Under the pieces are notes generated by a model. That model was given only the letters and a program-made list of their open reading frames with translations, had not been told where the DNA came from and did not search any database. A stretch of 37,230 nucleotides of DNA from Candidatus Kuenenia stuttgartensis (GTDB lineage Bacteria; Planctomycetota; Phycisphaerae; Phycisphaerales; SM1A02): positions 1-37,230 of the forward strand of contig CAMDMA010000035.1 of assembly GCA_945902075.1 (NCBI GenBank). The letters run 5' to 3'. Position numbers and translations under genes: made by a program. Position 1 is the first letter of the stretch. Every line of letters begins with the position of its first letter. Shown here in pieces: positions 7,796 to 16,380 of the stretch.

Positions 7796-10486
7796 TTATG
7801 AGAGGCGTTCCGCCATCCCGCTCGAGCGCGGCGTCAGCATCTTCGCAATCGTCGCCGTCCAACCCGTCTGGTGCGATGCGCCGCAGCCTCGGCCGGTATC
7901 GCCATCAAAGTATTCATAAAAGTTGATGAGCTCCCGGAAGGTTGGGTCGCTCGCGTACTTTGGATGCATTGCCATCGATGGGCGCATGCCGTGCTCATCG
8001 GGAAGAAACAACCCAGCAGCCCGTCGCGAGATCTCGTCTGCAGCGTCGAGCAACGTGCCCGTTTTTCCGCTCCCGACGGGTAGTTCAATCCGAAAATCGT
8101 CACCGTAGTAATGGTGAAATTTCTGCAGGCTCTCGACGAGCAGCAGATTCATCGGCATCCAGATGGGGCCACGCCAATTGGAGTTTCCTCCGAAGAGTCC
8201 GGTTTGGCTCTCTGCCGCTTCGTAGCGCACGTTGTACGACTTACCGTCGATCCACAGCGAATAAGGCCGATCGGAGAGCGCGCGCGAGATGCTGCGGATG
8301 CCGTACGGCGAGAGAAAGTGCTTCTCGTCAAGCGTCTTACGAAGAAGCGCTTTCATCCGATGTCCACGGAGAAGCGAGAGAAGCCGCCGTTCGCCGCGCC
8401 CCGGCTCATTCCAACGCGAAACAAGCGCGGCCATCTCCGGTCGTTCACGGAGGAACCACTCAAGGCGCTCGCGAAAGATTGGGAGTTGCGCGAGGACTTC
8501 AGGCTCGATCGTCTCAACTGCAAAGAGCGGAATCAGTCCGACGACCGAGAGGATCTTGATGGGCTCGACGCGACCGTCGGGCATGCGCATGAGGTCGTAG
8601 TAAAAGCCGTCGTCCTCATTCCAGAGCCCGATGTCTTTGCCGCCCATTTGCGTCATCGCTTCGGCGATTTGCAGGAAGTGCTCGAAGAACTTCGCCGCCA
8701 TGTCCTGGTAAAGCGGCCGATCATGCGCGAGTTCAATCGCCATGCGCATCATCGTGAGCGCGAACATCGCCATCCAACTCGTTCCGTCGGCTTGCTGCAG
8801 AGTGCCGCCGCCGGGGAGGGGCTGCGAGCGATCGAAGACGCCGACGTTGTCGAGGCCGAGGAATCCACCCTCGAAGATGTTTCGGCCGGAGGAGTCCTTT
8901 CGATTGACCCACCAGGTGAAGTTGAGGAGTAGGCGGTTGAAAATGGAAGCGAGAAAGTCGAGATCGGCCGTACCGTTGCGCCGACGATCAATCTGGAATA
9001 CCCGCCACGCGGCCCATGCGTGAATCGGCGGATTCACATCGCTGAACGACCACTCGTACGCCGGGAGTTCGCCGGACGGATGCATGTAGTGGTCGGTGAG
9101 AATTTTCGCGAGTTGTCCCTTGGCAAACTCCGCGTCGATGTTCGCAATCGCGACGCAGTGGAACGCAAGATCCCATGCAGCGAACCACGGATACTCCCAC
9201 GTGTCCGGCATCGAGAGCACGCTTGATGCCGCAAGATGCCGCCAGTTGGCGTTGCGACCGCGCTTCCGTTCGACCGGTGGGGTTGGCTGCGTCGGATCAC
9301 CGTCGAGCCAGCGGCGAACGTCGTACTCGTAGTACTGCTTCGACCAAAGGAGGCCCGCGTAGGCCTGTCGTTGCAACTTCCGACTCTCAGGCGACACAAG
9401 CCCGCGGTGGATGACCTCGTAAAACTGAGAAGCCTCGGTTGCCCGCAACTCAAAGAGGGCGGGAACATCCTTGGGCGCGAAGTCGCTCGCTGCCGGGCAG
9501 AGGACCGCGTCGATCGTCGTGCGACCACCAGCAGGGATCGACAGCGTGTACCACGCAGCTGCCTTTGTGCCATGTGCTGTCGTGTGTACCGCGTCTTCGC
9601 GGCCTCCAACGATCCGGTCATGAAACGCATCTTTCGGTGCGATGGACGACGGCTGAGCTTTCGGCGTCATGCCGAACTCGCGAACCACATTGGTTTCGTT
9701 CTCGCAAAAAAGATACTCGGGAACAGCGGCGTCTTCGGACATGCGAAGTTCCATCGTGCCGAGCGCGCGACATGTCGCGGAAAACGCATTGCGCGAACGC
9801 ACGCCGTCGATCGACGGGCGTTCAGCATCCGCGCGCCACGACCAAGTGTTCCGGAAGAAAAGCTGCGGAATGACGTGGATTTCTGCCGTTTCTGGGCCGC
9901 GATTGATCACTTCGATGCGCATGGCAGTTTCGTCGCCAGCGCGTTTCGCATAGGTAACCCACACTTCAAAAAAGCGATCATCATCCAGGATTCCGGTGTC
10001 GAGCAACTCGAATTCCGGATCAAGCTTTGTGCGCGCCGCGTTCTCCTTGACGAGTGTGTCATACGGGAATGCCCGCTGTGGATACGCATACATCATGCGA
10101 TTCCATGCGTGCGATGGCACCGCGTCAACATGCCACCAGAGTTCTTTCGCGTCCTCTCCGTGGTTGCCCTCAGAGTTGGTCAGGCCGAAGAGTCGCTCCT
10201 TGAGGATTGGATCCTTCCCATTCCAAAGCGCAAGCGATAGACAAAGATGCTGGTCTTTGTCGCACCAACCCGCGAGTCCGTCTTCACCCCAGCGATAGGC
10301 CCGACTGCGGGCACTGTCGTGCGGGAACGAATCCCACGCAGAGCCATCCGCTGAGTAATCCTCACGAACCGTTCCCCACTGCCGACAGGAGACATACGGC
10401 CCCCATGTACGCCAGCGTGCGAGTCCGGCGTGGTCGTCGCGGAGTCGGCTGTGTTCGGCGGAGTTCGAGCGGGAAAGTTCACTCAC
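7796..10486 (-). CDS. GH63/MGH1-like glucosidase
   Basis: The protein has 896 residues, the normal size for the bacterial GH63 group with an MGH1-like (alpha/alpha)6 domain. The N-terminal half (RQWGTVREDYSADGSAWDSF, WGEDGLAG) is the beta-sandwich-rich region. The C-terminal half has the helical-barrel motifs YPWFAAWDLAFH, QQADGTSWMAMFALTM, GLWNEDDGFYYD and WRGPIWMPMNLLLVESL. Such enzymes hydrolyse alpha-glucosides; the exact substrate here cannot be read from sequence. No signal peptide is seen, so it is probably cytoplasmic. The GTG at 10486 overlaps the stop of the debranching-enzyme gene as GTGA, implying coupled expression and a shared role in alpha-glucan or glycogen breakdown. A longer frame to 10561 lies inside the upstream gene and is unlikely. 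Confidence 0.88.
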   Translation of the reverse strand: MSELSRSNSAEHSRLRDDHAGLARWRTWGPYVSCRQWGTVREDYSADGSAWDSFPHDSARSRAYRWGEDGLAGWCDKDQHLCLSLALWNGKDPILKERLFGLTNSEGNHGEDAKELWWHVDAVPSHAWNRMMYAYPQRAFPYDTLVKENAARTKLDPEFELLDTGILDDDRFFEVWVTYAKRAGDETAMRIEVINRGPETAEIHVIPQLFFRNTWSWRADAERPSIDGVRSRNAFSATCRALGTMELRMSEDAAVPEYLFCENETNVVREFGMTPKAQPSSIAPKDAFHDRIVGGREDAVHTTAHGTKAAAWYTLSIPAGGRTTIDAVLCPAASDFAPKDVPALFELRATEASQFYEVIHRGLVSPESRKLQRQAYAGLLWSKQYYEYDVRRWLDGDPTQPTPPVERKRGRNANWRHLAASSVLSMPDTWEYPWFAAWDLAFHCVAIANIDAEFAKGQLAKILTDHYMHPSGELPAYEWSFSDVNPPIHAWAAWRVFQIDRRRNGTADLDFLASIFNRLLLNFTWWVNRKDSSGRNIFEGGFLGLDNVGVFDRSQPLPGGGTLQQADGTSWMAMFALTMMRMAIELAHDRPLYQDMAAKFFEHFLQIAEAMTQMGGKDIGLWNEDDGFYYDLMRMPDGRVEPIKILSVVGLIPLFAVETIEPEVLAQLPIFRERLEWFLRERPEMAALVSRWNEPGRGERRLLSLLRGHRMKALLRKTLDEKHFLSPYGIRSISRALSDRPYSLWIDGKSYNVRYEAAESQTGLFGGNSNWRGPIWMPMNLLLVESLQKFHHYYGDDFRIELPVGSGKTGTLLDAADEISRRAAGLFLPDEHGMRPSMAMHPKYASDPTFRELINFYEYFDGDTGRGCGASHQTGWTATIAKMLTPRSSGMAERLS

Positions 10487-12558
10487 GAGCGGAATCCTCG
10501 TTGAAGGGAAGTGCTGAGCGCGTCGAGCAGGCAGCCCACGCTCCATGCTTGCATGGGGCATCCGCGCGACTCATGCGGAGGATCGCCATCCGCGACCTCA
10601 CCGATTGAGCCGAGTCCGGCGTCGTGGAATTGACCGGCGAGATCAGAAAGGATGAGGTTGGCGAGTCGCGCACCGCGCGCTGGATCGGCGAGCGTTTCCG
10701 CGCGAAGCCGAAGCCCAGCAAGAAACGGCCAAGCCGTGCCGTTGTGATACGCGAGGTCGCGGGATCGCTGGTCGCCTTCATATCGTCCTCGGTAACCAGA
10801 GGTGCCAGCCGCAAGTGTGCGAACCGCGAGCGGGGTAGAGAGCCGCGCAGCGAGAACTCCACGCGCGCGGGCACACCAGTCGGCATCAAACGGCCGATGG
10901 ATCGAAGCGAGTGCGAACAATTGATTCGGTCGAATCGCGTTGTCATCGCCGGCTGGACCATCGAGGAGATCGCGGAAGCACTGCGTGTCCGGATTCCAGT
11001 AGCGCGAAAATGCGGTGTGCGTTGTCGCGGCGAGTTGCTCGATGCGCATGAGTGTTGCACGTTCGTCGGCACGGTCGCGCGCGCGGAGCACTTCTCGGAG
11101 GGAGAGCAGCGCGTCAAGCCAAAGTGCGGAGAGTTCGATGGGCTTCCCCATACGCGGCGTCACCACGTGGTCGCCGATCTTCGCGTCCATCCACGTGAGT
11201 TGAAGACCTTCCTCGCCCGCGCGCACGAGTCCGTCGGTGTCGACCATGATTCCATGGCGCGTTCCTCGCATGAAGCTCTCAACAATCGAGAGAAGCGCTG
11301 GCAGCACGCGATCAAGCCACGCATCGTCGCGTGAGGCACGCCAGGTGTCGATTGCAGCAGCGATGGCAAGTAGCGGCGCATCGGCGCTGTGATATTCAGG
11401 CACGGTGGATTCATCGGGAAAACGATTTGGAAGAAGTCCGTCAGCGAGGTGCTCAAGGAAAGTCTCGATGACAAGTTTGGCCTCATCGGCGCGTCCTGTT
11501 TGGAGGAGCAATCCTGGAAGCGCGATCATTGCGTCACGACCCCAGTCTTCAAACCAGGGAAAACCGGCAATGATCGAACGGCCAACGCTGCCATCCTTCC
11601 GCGGACGGGTGACAACGAAGGTGTCGGCGGCGAGGCAGAGCGTCTGGAGTTCGGGAACTGCGTCCAACATGCCGGCCTTGGCGAGAAGCGCACGCTCGCG
11701 TACGCGCTCGCGCTCGACGATGGCGATTCCGTCGACGGGCATTTCCGCGAGGCCCCGATCGAGCCCAACGACAAGTGCACGAGTTTCCCCGGGCGCGAGC
11801 ACAAAGGTCGCTGTGAGTGCGTGGCAGGAGGACCCCGCAGAGTCGTAACCGCGCGCGCGTTCTTCGGCGAGTTGGTGTCGGCGCCACCAGTTCGCTGCAG
11901 GGGCGAACGCGGCACCCGGTGCCGCGACGTACAGCGTGGTTGCGTCAGCGGCGAAAGGATTGGCCGGGAGCACGATACGCGCCGTCGCTCGTGCGCTGGT
12001 GTCCGCAGTCGTCTCAGGAAGCCACGTGGCATCAGGGTCAAGCTGGTGGTGGCCACGGTGCTCGACAAATATGCGCGCGTCAAGCGTCACCGGTAGCGCG
12101 GACTCGACAACCGTCCAAATCACCGCGACAGCGCGCACGTCACGCAACATCACCACGCGCTTCTCAATTCGAGCGGCACCGAGCTCAAATGTCCATGTCG
12201 GGATACCACCGTCGAGGGCAAACCCGCTGATCGAGCGGTAACCGTCGGGATCGATCGAGCCATCGTTCCAGCGTCGTGAGCCGAGATTGGTGCGCGTGTC
12301 GCCGACGGCGATCTCTTCATCGATAAAGGAAACAAGCATGCGCCGGGCGATCGGCGCACGAGTCGCGCCGATCAACATGCCGTGATAGCGTCGCGAGGCG
12401 ATCAGCGAGGTGGTTCCCATCGCGTAGTCGCCAGCACCAGTGGTCGTAAGCCACTCGCGGCGCGTGCCGTCGGCGGGGTCCGATGCTTCATGTCGCGAAA
12501 GTGCGATTCGGCAGCCCATTGCAGTCTTGATCTGGTCGCCGAGTTGTTCGCCATCCAT
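10483..12558 (-). CDS. Glycogen-debranching enzyme (amylo-alpha-1,6-glucosidase, GH133 type)
   Basis: The 691-residue protein has the two-domain layout of archaeal/bacterial GDE. The N-terminal domain carries TTTGAGDYAMGTTSLIASRR and YHGMLIG (family pattern NGxGGYAxGT...RRYHGLL). The C-terminal GH133 (alpha/alpha)6 barrel carries WFEDWGRDAMIALPGLLL, EEGLQLTWMDAKIGDHVVTPR, IRPNQLFALA, YHNGTAWPFLAG and GDPPHESRGCPMQAWSVGCLL. The enzyme removes alpha-1,6-linked glucose at glycogen branch points. No signal peptide is present, so it is cytoplasmic. The gene sits 33 bp downstream of the ABC ATPase gene and is coupled to the GH63-like gene. No branching enzyme or phosphorylase lies in the window. 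Confidence 0.93.
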   Translation of the reverse strand: MDGEQLGDQIKTAMGCRIALSRHEASDPADGTRREWLTTTGAGDYAMGTTSLIASRRYHGMLIGATRAPIARRMLVSFIDEEIAVGDTRTNLGSRRWNDGSIDPDGYRSISGFALDGGIPTWTFELGAARIEKRVVMLRDVRAVAVIWTVVESALPVTLDARIFVEHRGHHQLDPDATWLPETTADTSARATARIVLPANPFAADATTLYVAAPGAAFAPAANWWRRHQLAEERARGYDSAGSSCHALTATFVLAPGETRALVVGLDRGLAEMPVDGIAIVERERVRERALLAKAGMLDAVPELQTLCLAADTFVVTRPRKDGSVGRSIIAGFPWFEDWGRDAMIALPGLLLQTGRADEAKLVIETFLEHLADGLLPNRFPDESTVPEYHSADAPLLAIAAAIDTWRASRDDAWLDRVLPALLSIVESFMRGTRHGIMVDTDGLVRAGEEGLQLTWMDAKIGDHVVTPRMGKPIELSALWLDALLSLREVLRARDRADERATLMRIEQLAATTHTAFSRYWNPDTQCFRDLLDGPAGDDNAIRPNQLFALASIHRPFDADWCARARGVLAARLSTPLAVRTLAAGTSGYRGRYEGDQRSRDLAYHNGTAWPFLAGLRLRAETLADPARGARLANLILSDLAGQFHDAGLGSIGEVADGDPPHESRGCPMQAWSVGCLLDALSTSLQRGFRS

Positions 12559-12591
12559 AGAACCGAACGATACTTGAAACGCCGATCTCGC

Positions 12592-13749
12592 TCAGTCAAT
12601 ACGTCGGCCCGGCCACGGTGCAGCGAAGAGATGCGCGTCTGACTCGTGGACATGAAAGGCAACGACGCTTTGGATCGGCAATTCCTGCGCATCGGCGCTT
12701 GGCACGCGCGCGCGAAGCGTGCGGCCGTCTGCGCGCAGGCCAATGAGGTCGGTGAACAATCCAGCAGGTTCGCGGGCGAGCAGCTCTGCCTCGAAGGTGA
12801 TGGATGGCGCGGTCGGCACGCCAACGCGGATTTGCCATGGGCGTAATCCAACGAGCGTTGAGCCGGTTGCCGACGCGCGCGAACGCAGCATCGAGAGGCG
12901 CGCGCGAAACTCCGGCGAAAGCACCGCGTTCGCGCAGTTTCCCGTTTCTGTGATCTCGACGACGTGCATCCCGAGGTCGTCAACGAGCTGCGCAACCTCA
13001 AGATCAACGGGGCGCGCGGCAACCTCGTTTGCCGGGCCGAACGCCCGCACGCGTCCACCGATCAGAACGAGCAGGTCGTCCGCAATCGCGAGCGCATCCG
13101 TCGGATCATGCGTGACGACAATTCCGGCAGAACCGGTCGAGCGTTGGAGTTCGCGCACCATCTGGCGAATCGTAAAGCGGTTGGTGCGATCAAGATTTGC
13201 GAAGGGCTCGTCGAGGAGGACCAACTTTGGCGAGCGAATAAACGCCCGCGCCACCGAAACGCGGCGACGCTCGCCTGCGGAGAGGGTTGCGGGGAGGCGC
13301 CCGAGCAGTGGCTCAATGCCGAGCGTGCGGGCAAGACTCTTGACGCGATCATGCCGACGCTGACGCGGTTCATCGCGGGGGAGTGCAGCGGAGTCGATGT
13401 TTGCGACGACAGTGAGATGCTCGTGCAGCGCGGCGTCGTCGAAACTCATACCGATACCGCGCGCCGTGGGGTCGAGTCCGGCACAGTCGATCCCATCAAA
13501 TGTGATCGTGCCGCTTGTCGCGCGCTCAAATCCAGCGAGAAGCGACAACAGCGTACTTTTCCCCGCGCCGGACGGTCCAACAATCGCAAGCAATCTTCCG
13601 CGCGGTACAGCGAGCGAAACTTTGTCGAGTGTGAATTTGGGTTCTTTTTCCGCGCCGCGACGGAAACTGAGTTCGTGCACGCGAAGCCCGCTCGCCGCCC
13701 GGTCGACGGTGTCAAGCCCGAGCGTGCTCGAACCAGACCGCAGCGACAT
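12592..13749 (-). CDS. MalK-like ABC transporter ATP-binding protein with degenerate motifs
   Basis: This is a 385-residue ATPase of the CUT1 sugar-importer type: nucleotide-binding domain at about 22-240, then a C-terminal OB/TOBE-like regulatory region (STLVGLRPWQIRVG...FEAELLAREPAGLFTDLIGLR). Walker A is GPSGAGKST (58-66), Walker B LVLLDEP (176-182) and the H-loop histidine 214 (VTHDPTDAL). Two motifs deviate: the signature is LSAGE rather than LSGGQ, and the Q-loop position reads FDDAAL where MalK has FQSYAL. No permease or binding-protein gene is nearby, so it either serves permeases encoded elsewhere or has another role. Its start codon shares one base with the prfB stop (TAATG), and a glycogen-debranching gene follows, which fits sugar uptake. 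Confidence 0.85.
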   Translation of the reverse strand: MSLRSGSSTLGLDTVDRAASGLRVHELSFRRGAEKEPKFTLDKVSLAVPRGRLLAIVGPSGAGKSTLLSLLAGFERATSGTITFDGIDCAGLDPTARGIGMSFDDAALHEHLTVVANIDSAALPRDEPRQRRHDRVKSLARTLGIEPLLGRLPATLSAGERRRVSVARAFIRSPKLVLLDEPFANLDRTNRFTIRQMVRELQRSTGSAGIVVTHDPTDALAIADDLLVLIGGRVRAFGPANEVAARPVDLEVAQLVDDLGMHVVEITETGNCANAVLSPEFRARLSMLRSRASATGSTLVGLRPWQIRVGVPTAPSITFEAELLAREPAGLFTDLIGLRADGRTLRARVPSADAQELPIQSVVAFHVHESDAHLFAAPWPGRRID

Positions 13750-14856
13750 TAGCCCCGTTCCGCCCGACGCCGCTTGAGTTCCGCATCGATGAACGGCGCG
13801 ATATCGCCGTCAAGAACCGATTGTGGATTTCCAACCTCGTATCCCGATCGGTGATCCTTCACCCGGTTGTCGTAGAAGACATACGAGCGAATCTGATTGC
13901 CCCAGTCACGAGTCACTTTGCCGCCGGTTGCGGCGCTGATCTCGGCTTCGCGACGATCTTGCTCGAGGATTTCGAGTTTGGCCTGCAGCACTTCGAGTGC
14001 CTGCTTGCGGTTCTGCGGCTGATCGCGATACGTGCTCGCAACCACCTGCAGCCCGGTCGGAAGGTGAGTGACGCGCACGGCACTTGCGACCTTGTTGACG
14101 TTTTGTCCACCAGGTCCAGAGGCGCGCACGAACGGCGTAATCTCGAGGTCTTTCTCCGGAATCACGAGGTCAGTTTCCTCGAACTCGGGGGTGACATCGA
14201 CGGTGGCGAAACTCGTTTGGCGCTTGCCTTCGGCATTGAACGGCGAAACACGCGCAAGTCGGTGCGTGCCACGCTCGCAACTCATATACCCGTAGCAGAA
14301 GGGGCCACTCACGCGATAGGCGACCTCACTTACGCCAGCTTCGGCGCCCATCGTGCGGTTGATCTCCTCGATTTTGAAGCCCATCTGCTGAAAGTAGTAG
14401 AGGTACATGCGCTCAAGCATGCCCGCCCAGTCTTCGGCCTCTGTGCCACCGGCACCTGCTTGGATCGCGACGTAGCAGTTGCGATGGTCGTGCTTGCCGC
14501 TCAGGAGCGACTGCTGCTCAACCTTCGCCATCTTTTGCGTGAGGGTCCAGAGAGTGTCATCGACCTCGCGAAGAAGCGCGGCATCGCCGGCTTCTTTCGC
14601 GAGTTCGTAGCCGACCTTTGCGTCCTCGAGAAGGCCAACGGCCTCTTCGAGCGGCTCGATCTGCGCTCGGATGATCTTGCTTTCGCCGATCGTCTTCTGC
14701 GCGGCCTTTGGATTGTTCCAGAATTCAGGCGCATTCATCCGGTCGGCAAATGCGGCCCGTTCGGCGATCTTTTGATCGTAGTTAAAGAGAGTCGCGGAGC
14801 GTATTGATCCGCGCCTCCAACTCGTCGATCACCGGCTGATGAGCGTCGTAATGCAT
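13749..14856 (-). CDS. Peptide chain release factor 2, made by programmed +1 frameshift
   Basis: RF2 releases finished proteins at UGA and UAA. Frame 1 starts at the ATG at 14856 (MHYDAHQPVIDELEARINTL) and stops after 24 codons at TAA 14782-14784. Skipping one T continues as NYDQKIAERAAFADRMNAPEF, matching the conserved continuation of E. coli RF2 (LDYDAKKERL). The joined product is 368 residues (E. coli 365). It has the tripeptide anticodon SPF (HRLARVSPFNAEGKR), which marks RF2 rather than RF1, and GGQ with Q at about residue 251 (SGPGGQNVNK), the peptidyl-transferase motif. An internal ATG at 14738 would give only a truncated factor. The coding sequence must be read as a join: 14856-14785, then 14783-13749. 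Confidence 0.95.
14781..14787 (-). promoter_or_regulatory. RF2 programmed frameshift site CTT TAA C
   Basis: On the coding strand the site reads TCT CTT TAA C TAC GAT. The slippery CTT, in-frame stop and following C are as in other RF2 genes, but the stop is TAA instead of TGA. The Shine-Dalgarno-like AGGGGG that sits 3 nt before CTT in E. coli is absent here (CTC CGC GAC TCT); the nearest GGAGG lies more than 20 nt upstream. Low RF2 would normally slow reading of the stop and favour the shift; TAA can also be read by RF1. Confidence 0.88.
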
Positions 14857-14919
14857 GGGGGGCGAAGTGTAGCGCGATTGTCTGGCGCACGCGTCGCACG
14901 AATCACTACGATTCCGCCC

Positions 14920-16140
14920 ATGTTCGTCTCCACGCGCATTGCTTCGATGTCCGAGTCCGCAACCCTTGCCGTTGGTGCGAAGGTCGCCGAAGCGCGGGCG
15001 AAGGGGCATGATGTAATCGCGTTCGCCATGGGTGAGCCGGACTTTGATACGCCCGACAACATCAAGCGCGCAGCGATCAACGCACTCGAGCGGGGAATCA
15101 CCAAGTACGCGCCGACGCCGGGGGAGAAGTCGGCGCGCGAATGCATCGCGCGCAAACTCACTCTTGAAAACGGTGTCGAGACGTCATTCGATCAAGTGAC
15201 AGTCACGGTCGGCGCGAAGCACGCGATCTACATGGCACTGCAGGCGATCATCGAGCCAGGGCGCGGCGATGAAGTGTTGCTGCCAACGCCCGCCTGGGTG
15301 TCGTACAAGCCGCTCATCGAGTTGGCAGGCGCGAAGTGCGTCGAGGTCCCTGGCACGGTTGCGAATGGATTTCGCATCACTCCCAACCAACTCGCTGCCG
15401 CCATCACGCCGCGCACGGTGGGGATTGTCTGGAACTCGCCGTCAAACCCATGTGGAACGGCGTATCCGGTTGCCGAGGTGCGCGCGCTGTGCGAGGAACT
15501 CGCGCGTCACGAGCGCATCGCGATTCTCTCCGACGAAATCTATGAGAAGCTGATTTACCCCGAGGTTGCCCCCGGGCTCGCGCACTTCTCGCCGGGTTCG
15601 CACGCGGCGCTCGCGGGTCGCACCATCACGATCAACGGCATGAGCAAGAGCTACGCGATGACCGGTTGGCGCGTCGGCTACATGGCAGCACCGAAGGCGA
15701 TGGCGAGCGAACTCATCAAGCTGCAGGGGCAGATGACGAACTCGATTCCAAGCTTCTTCTATCCAGCGATTGTGGAGGCACTCACAAACAGCGCGGTCGG
15801 TGTCGAGGCTATGCGCGTCAAGTTCGCGGCCCGCGCGGCGCTCATCAAGCGTGAACTCGACGCAGTGCCGGGGTTCGTGACCGTTGCGCCGAACGCAGCG
15901 TTCTACGCTTTCCCCGATGTTTCTGCGCATTTCGGGAAGACGACGCCCGGGGGTAACCGCATCACGACTGCCCAGTCGTTTGCCGATGCGCTTCTTCATG
16001 AAGCGCATGTGGCGGTCGTCCCTGGCGAAGACTTCGGTGCGTGTGCACGCCACCACATCCGATTCTCCTTTGCCTGTGCGGAAGAAACCATCGTGACGGG
16101 AATCGCGCGCATTCGCGAATGGGTTGCTGTATTGCGCTGA
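14920..16140 (+). CDS. Aspartate/aromatic-type aminotransferase (class I, PLP)
   Basis: The 406-residue fold-type I aminotransferase fits the Ib aspartate aminotransferase group. Motifs are AFAMGEPDFDTP near the N terminus, GAKHAIYMALQAI (cofactor phosphate region), WNSPSNPCGTAYP, LSDEIYEKLIYP and NGMSKSYAMTGWRVGYMA with the Schiff-base lysine at about 243. The C-terminal HHIRFSFACAEETI holds the substrate-carboxylate arginine region. The expected reaction is transfer of an amino group between aspartate (or prephenate) and 2-oxoglutarate, in the cytoplasm. I chose the ATG at 14920 because the conserved part begins right after it; the frame upstream runs into the divergent prfB start, 63 bp away. 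Confidence 0.92.
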   Translation: MFVSTRIASMSESATLAVGAKVAEARAKGHDVIAFAMGEPDFDTPDNIKRAAINALERGITKYAPTPGEKSARECIARKLTLENGVETSFDQVTVTVGAKHAIYMALQAIIEPGRGDEVLLPTPAWVSYKPLIELAGAKCVEVPGTVANGFRITPNQLAAAITPRTVGIVWNSPSNPCGTAYPVAEVRALCEELARHERIAILSDEIYEKLIYPEVAPGLAHFSPGSHAALAGRTITINGMSKSYAMTGWRVGYMAAPKAMASELIKLQGQMTNSIPSFFYPAIVEALTNSAVGVEAMRVKFAARAALIKRELDAVPGFVTVAPNAAFYAFPDVSAHFGKTTPGGNRITTAQSFADALLHEAHVAVVPGEDFGACARHHIRFSFACAEETIVTGIARIREWVAVLR

Positions 16141-16380
16141 GGCACCGGTGGGTTGTCAACGGTGCGGCTCGGGAAGTCGCGCCCACGATAGATGTCCGCG
16201 CCAGTCGGACCCAGTGGGGATGGGGTGCCCTCTCAAGGGGCGATTGCCCTAATCCGGCCAAGCTGGAGTCGATGCGGAATGCTCACGCATTTCCCGGCCG
16301 ACGACTGCCGATGGACGGAAGCGCACATTGGCGCCCTCTTGGGTGCAGCGCTTCACACGATCCTGAAACGGAGAGTCCCT
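16141..16380 (+). promoter_or_regulatory. 240-nt leader before the carbonic anhydrase-chemoreceptor gene
   Basis: No convincing gene lies here. The reading frame of the downstream gene is open back to 16192, but that part is basic and unstructured and would push the signal peptide away from the N terminus. Visible elements are inverted repeat GCACCG/CGGTGC (16142-16147/16160-16165), with no T tract, a small AATGC/GCATT hairpin near 16280, and a good ribosome-binding site GGAG at 16370-16373, 7 nt before the ATG. I could not match a known riboswitch. Confidence 0.5.

Noticed and set aside
7608-7862. N-terminal extension of the sigma factor frame
   Set aside because: The frame passes through the whole tRNA-Ser gene and has no sigma-like sequence before the GTG at 7607.
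13749-14738. RF2 as a plain 329-residue protein from the internal ATG
   Set aside because: It would lack the N-terminal part conserved in RF2, and the upstream frame plus the CTT-stop-C site restores the usual length and sequence.
16192-16380. 63-residue N-terminal extension of the carbonic anhydrase-chemoreceptor
   Set aside because: The ATG at 16381 has a well-spaced GGAG and starts directly at the signal peptide; the extension has no domain.
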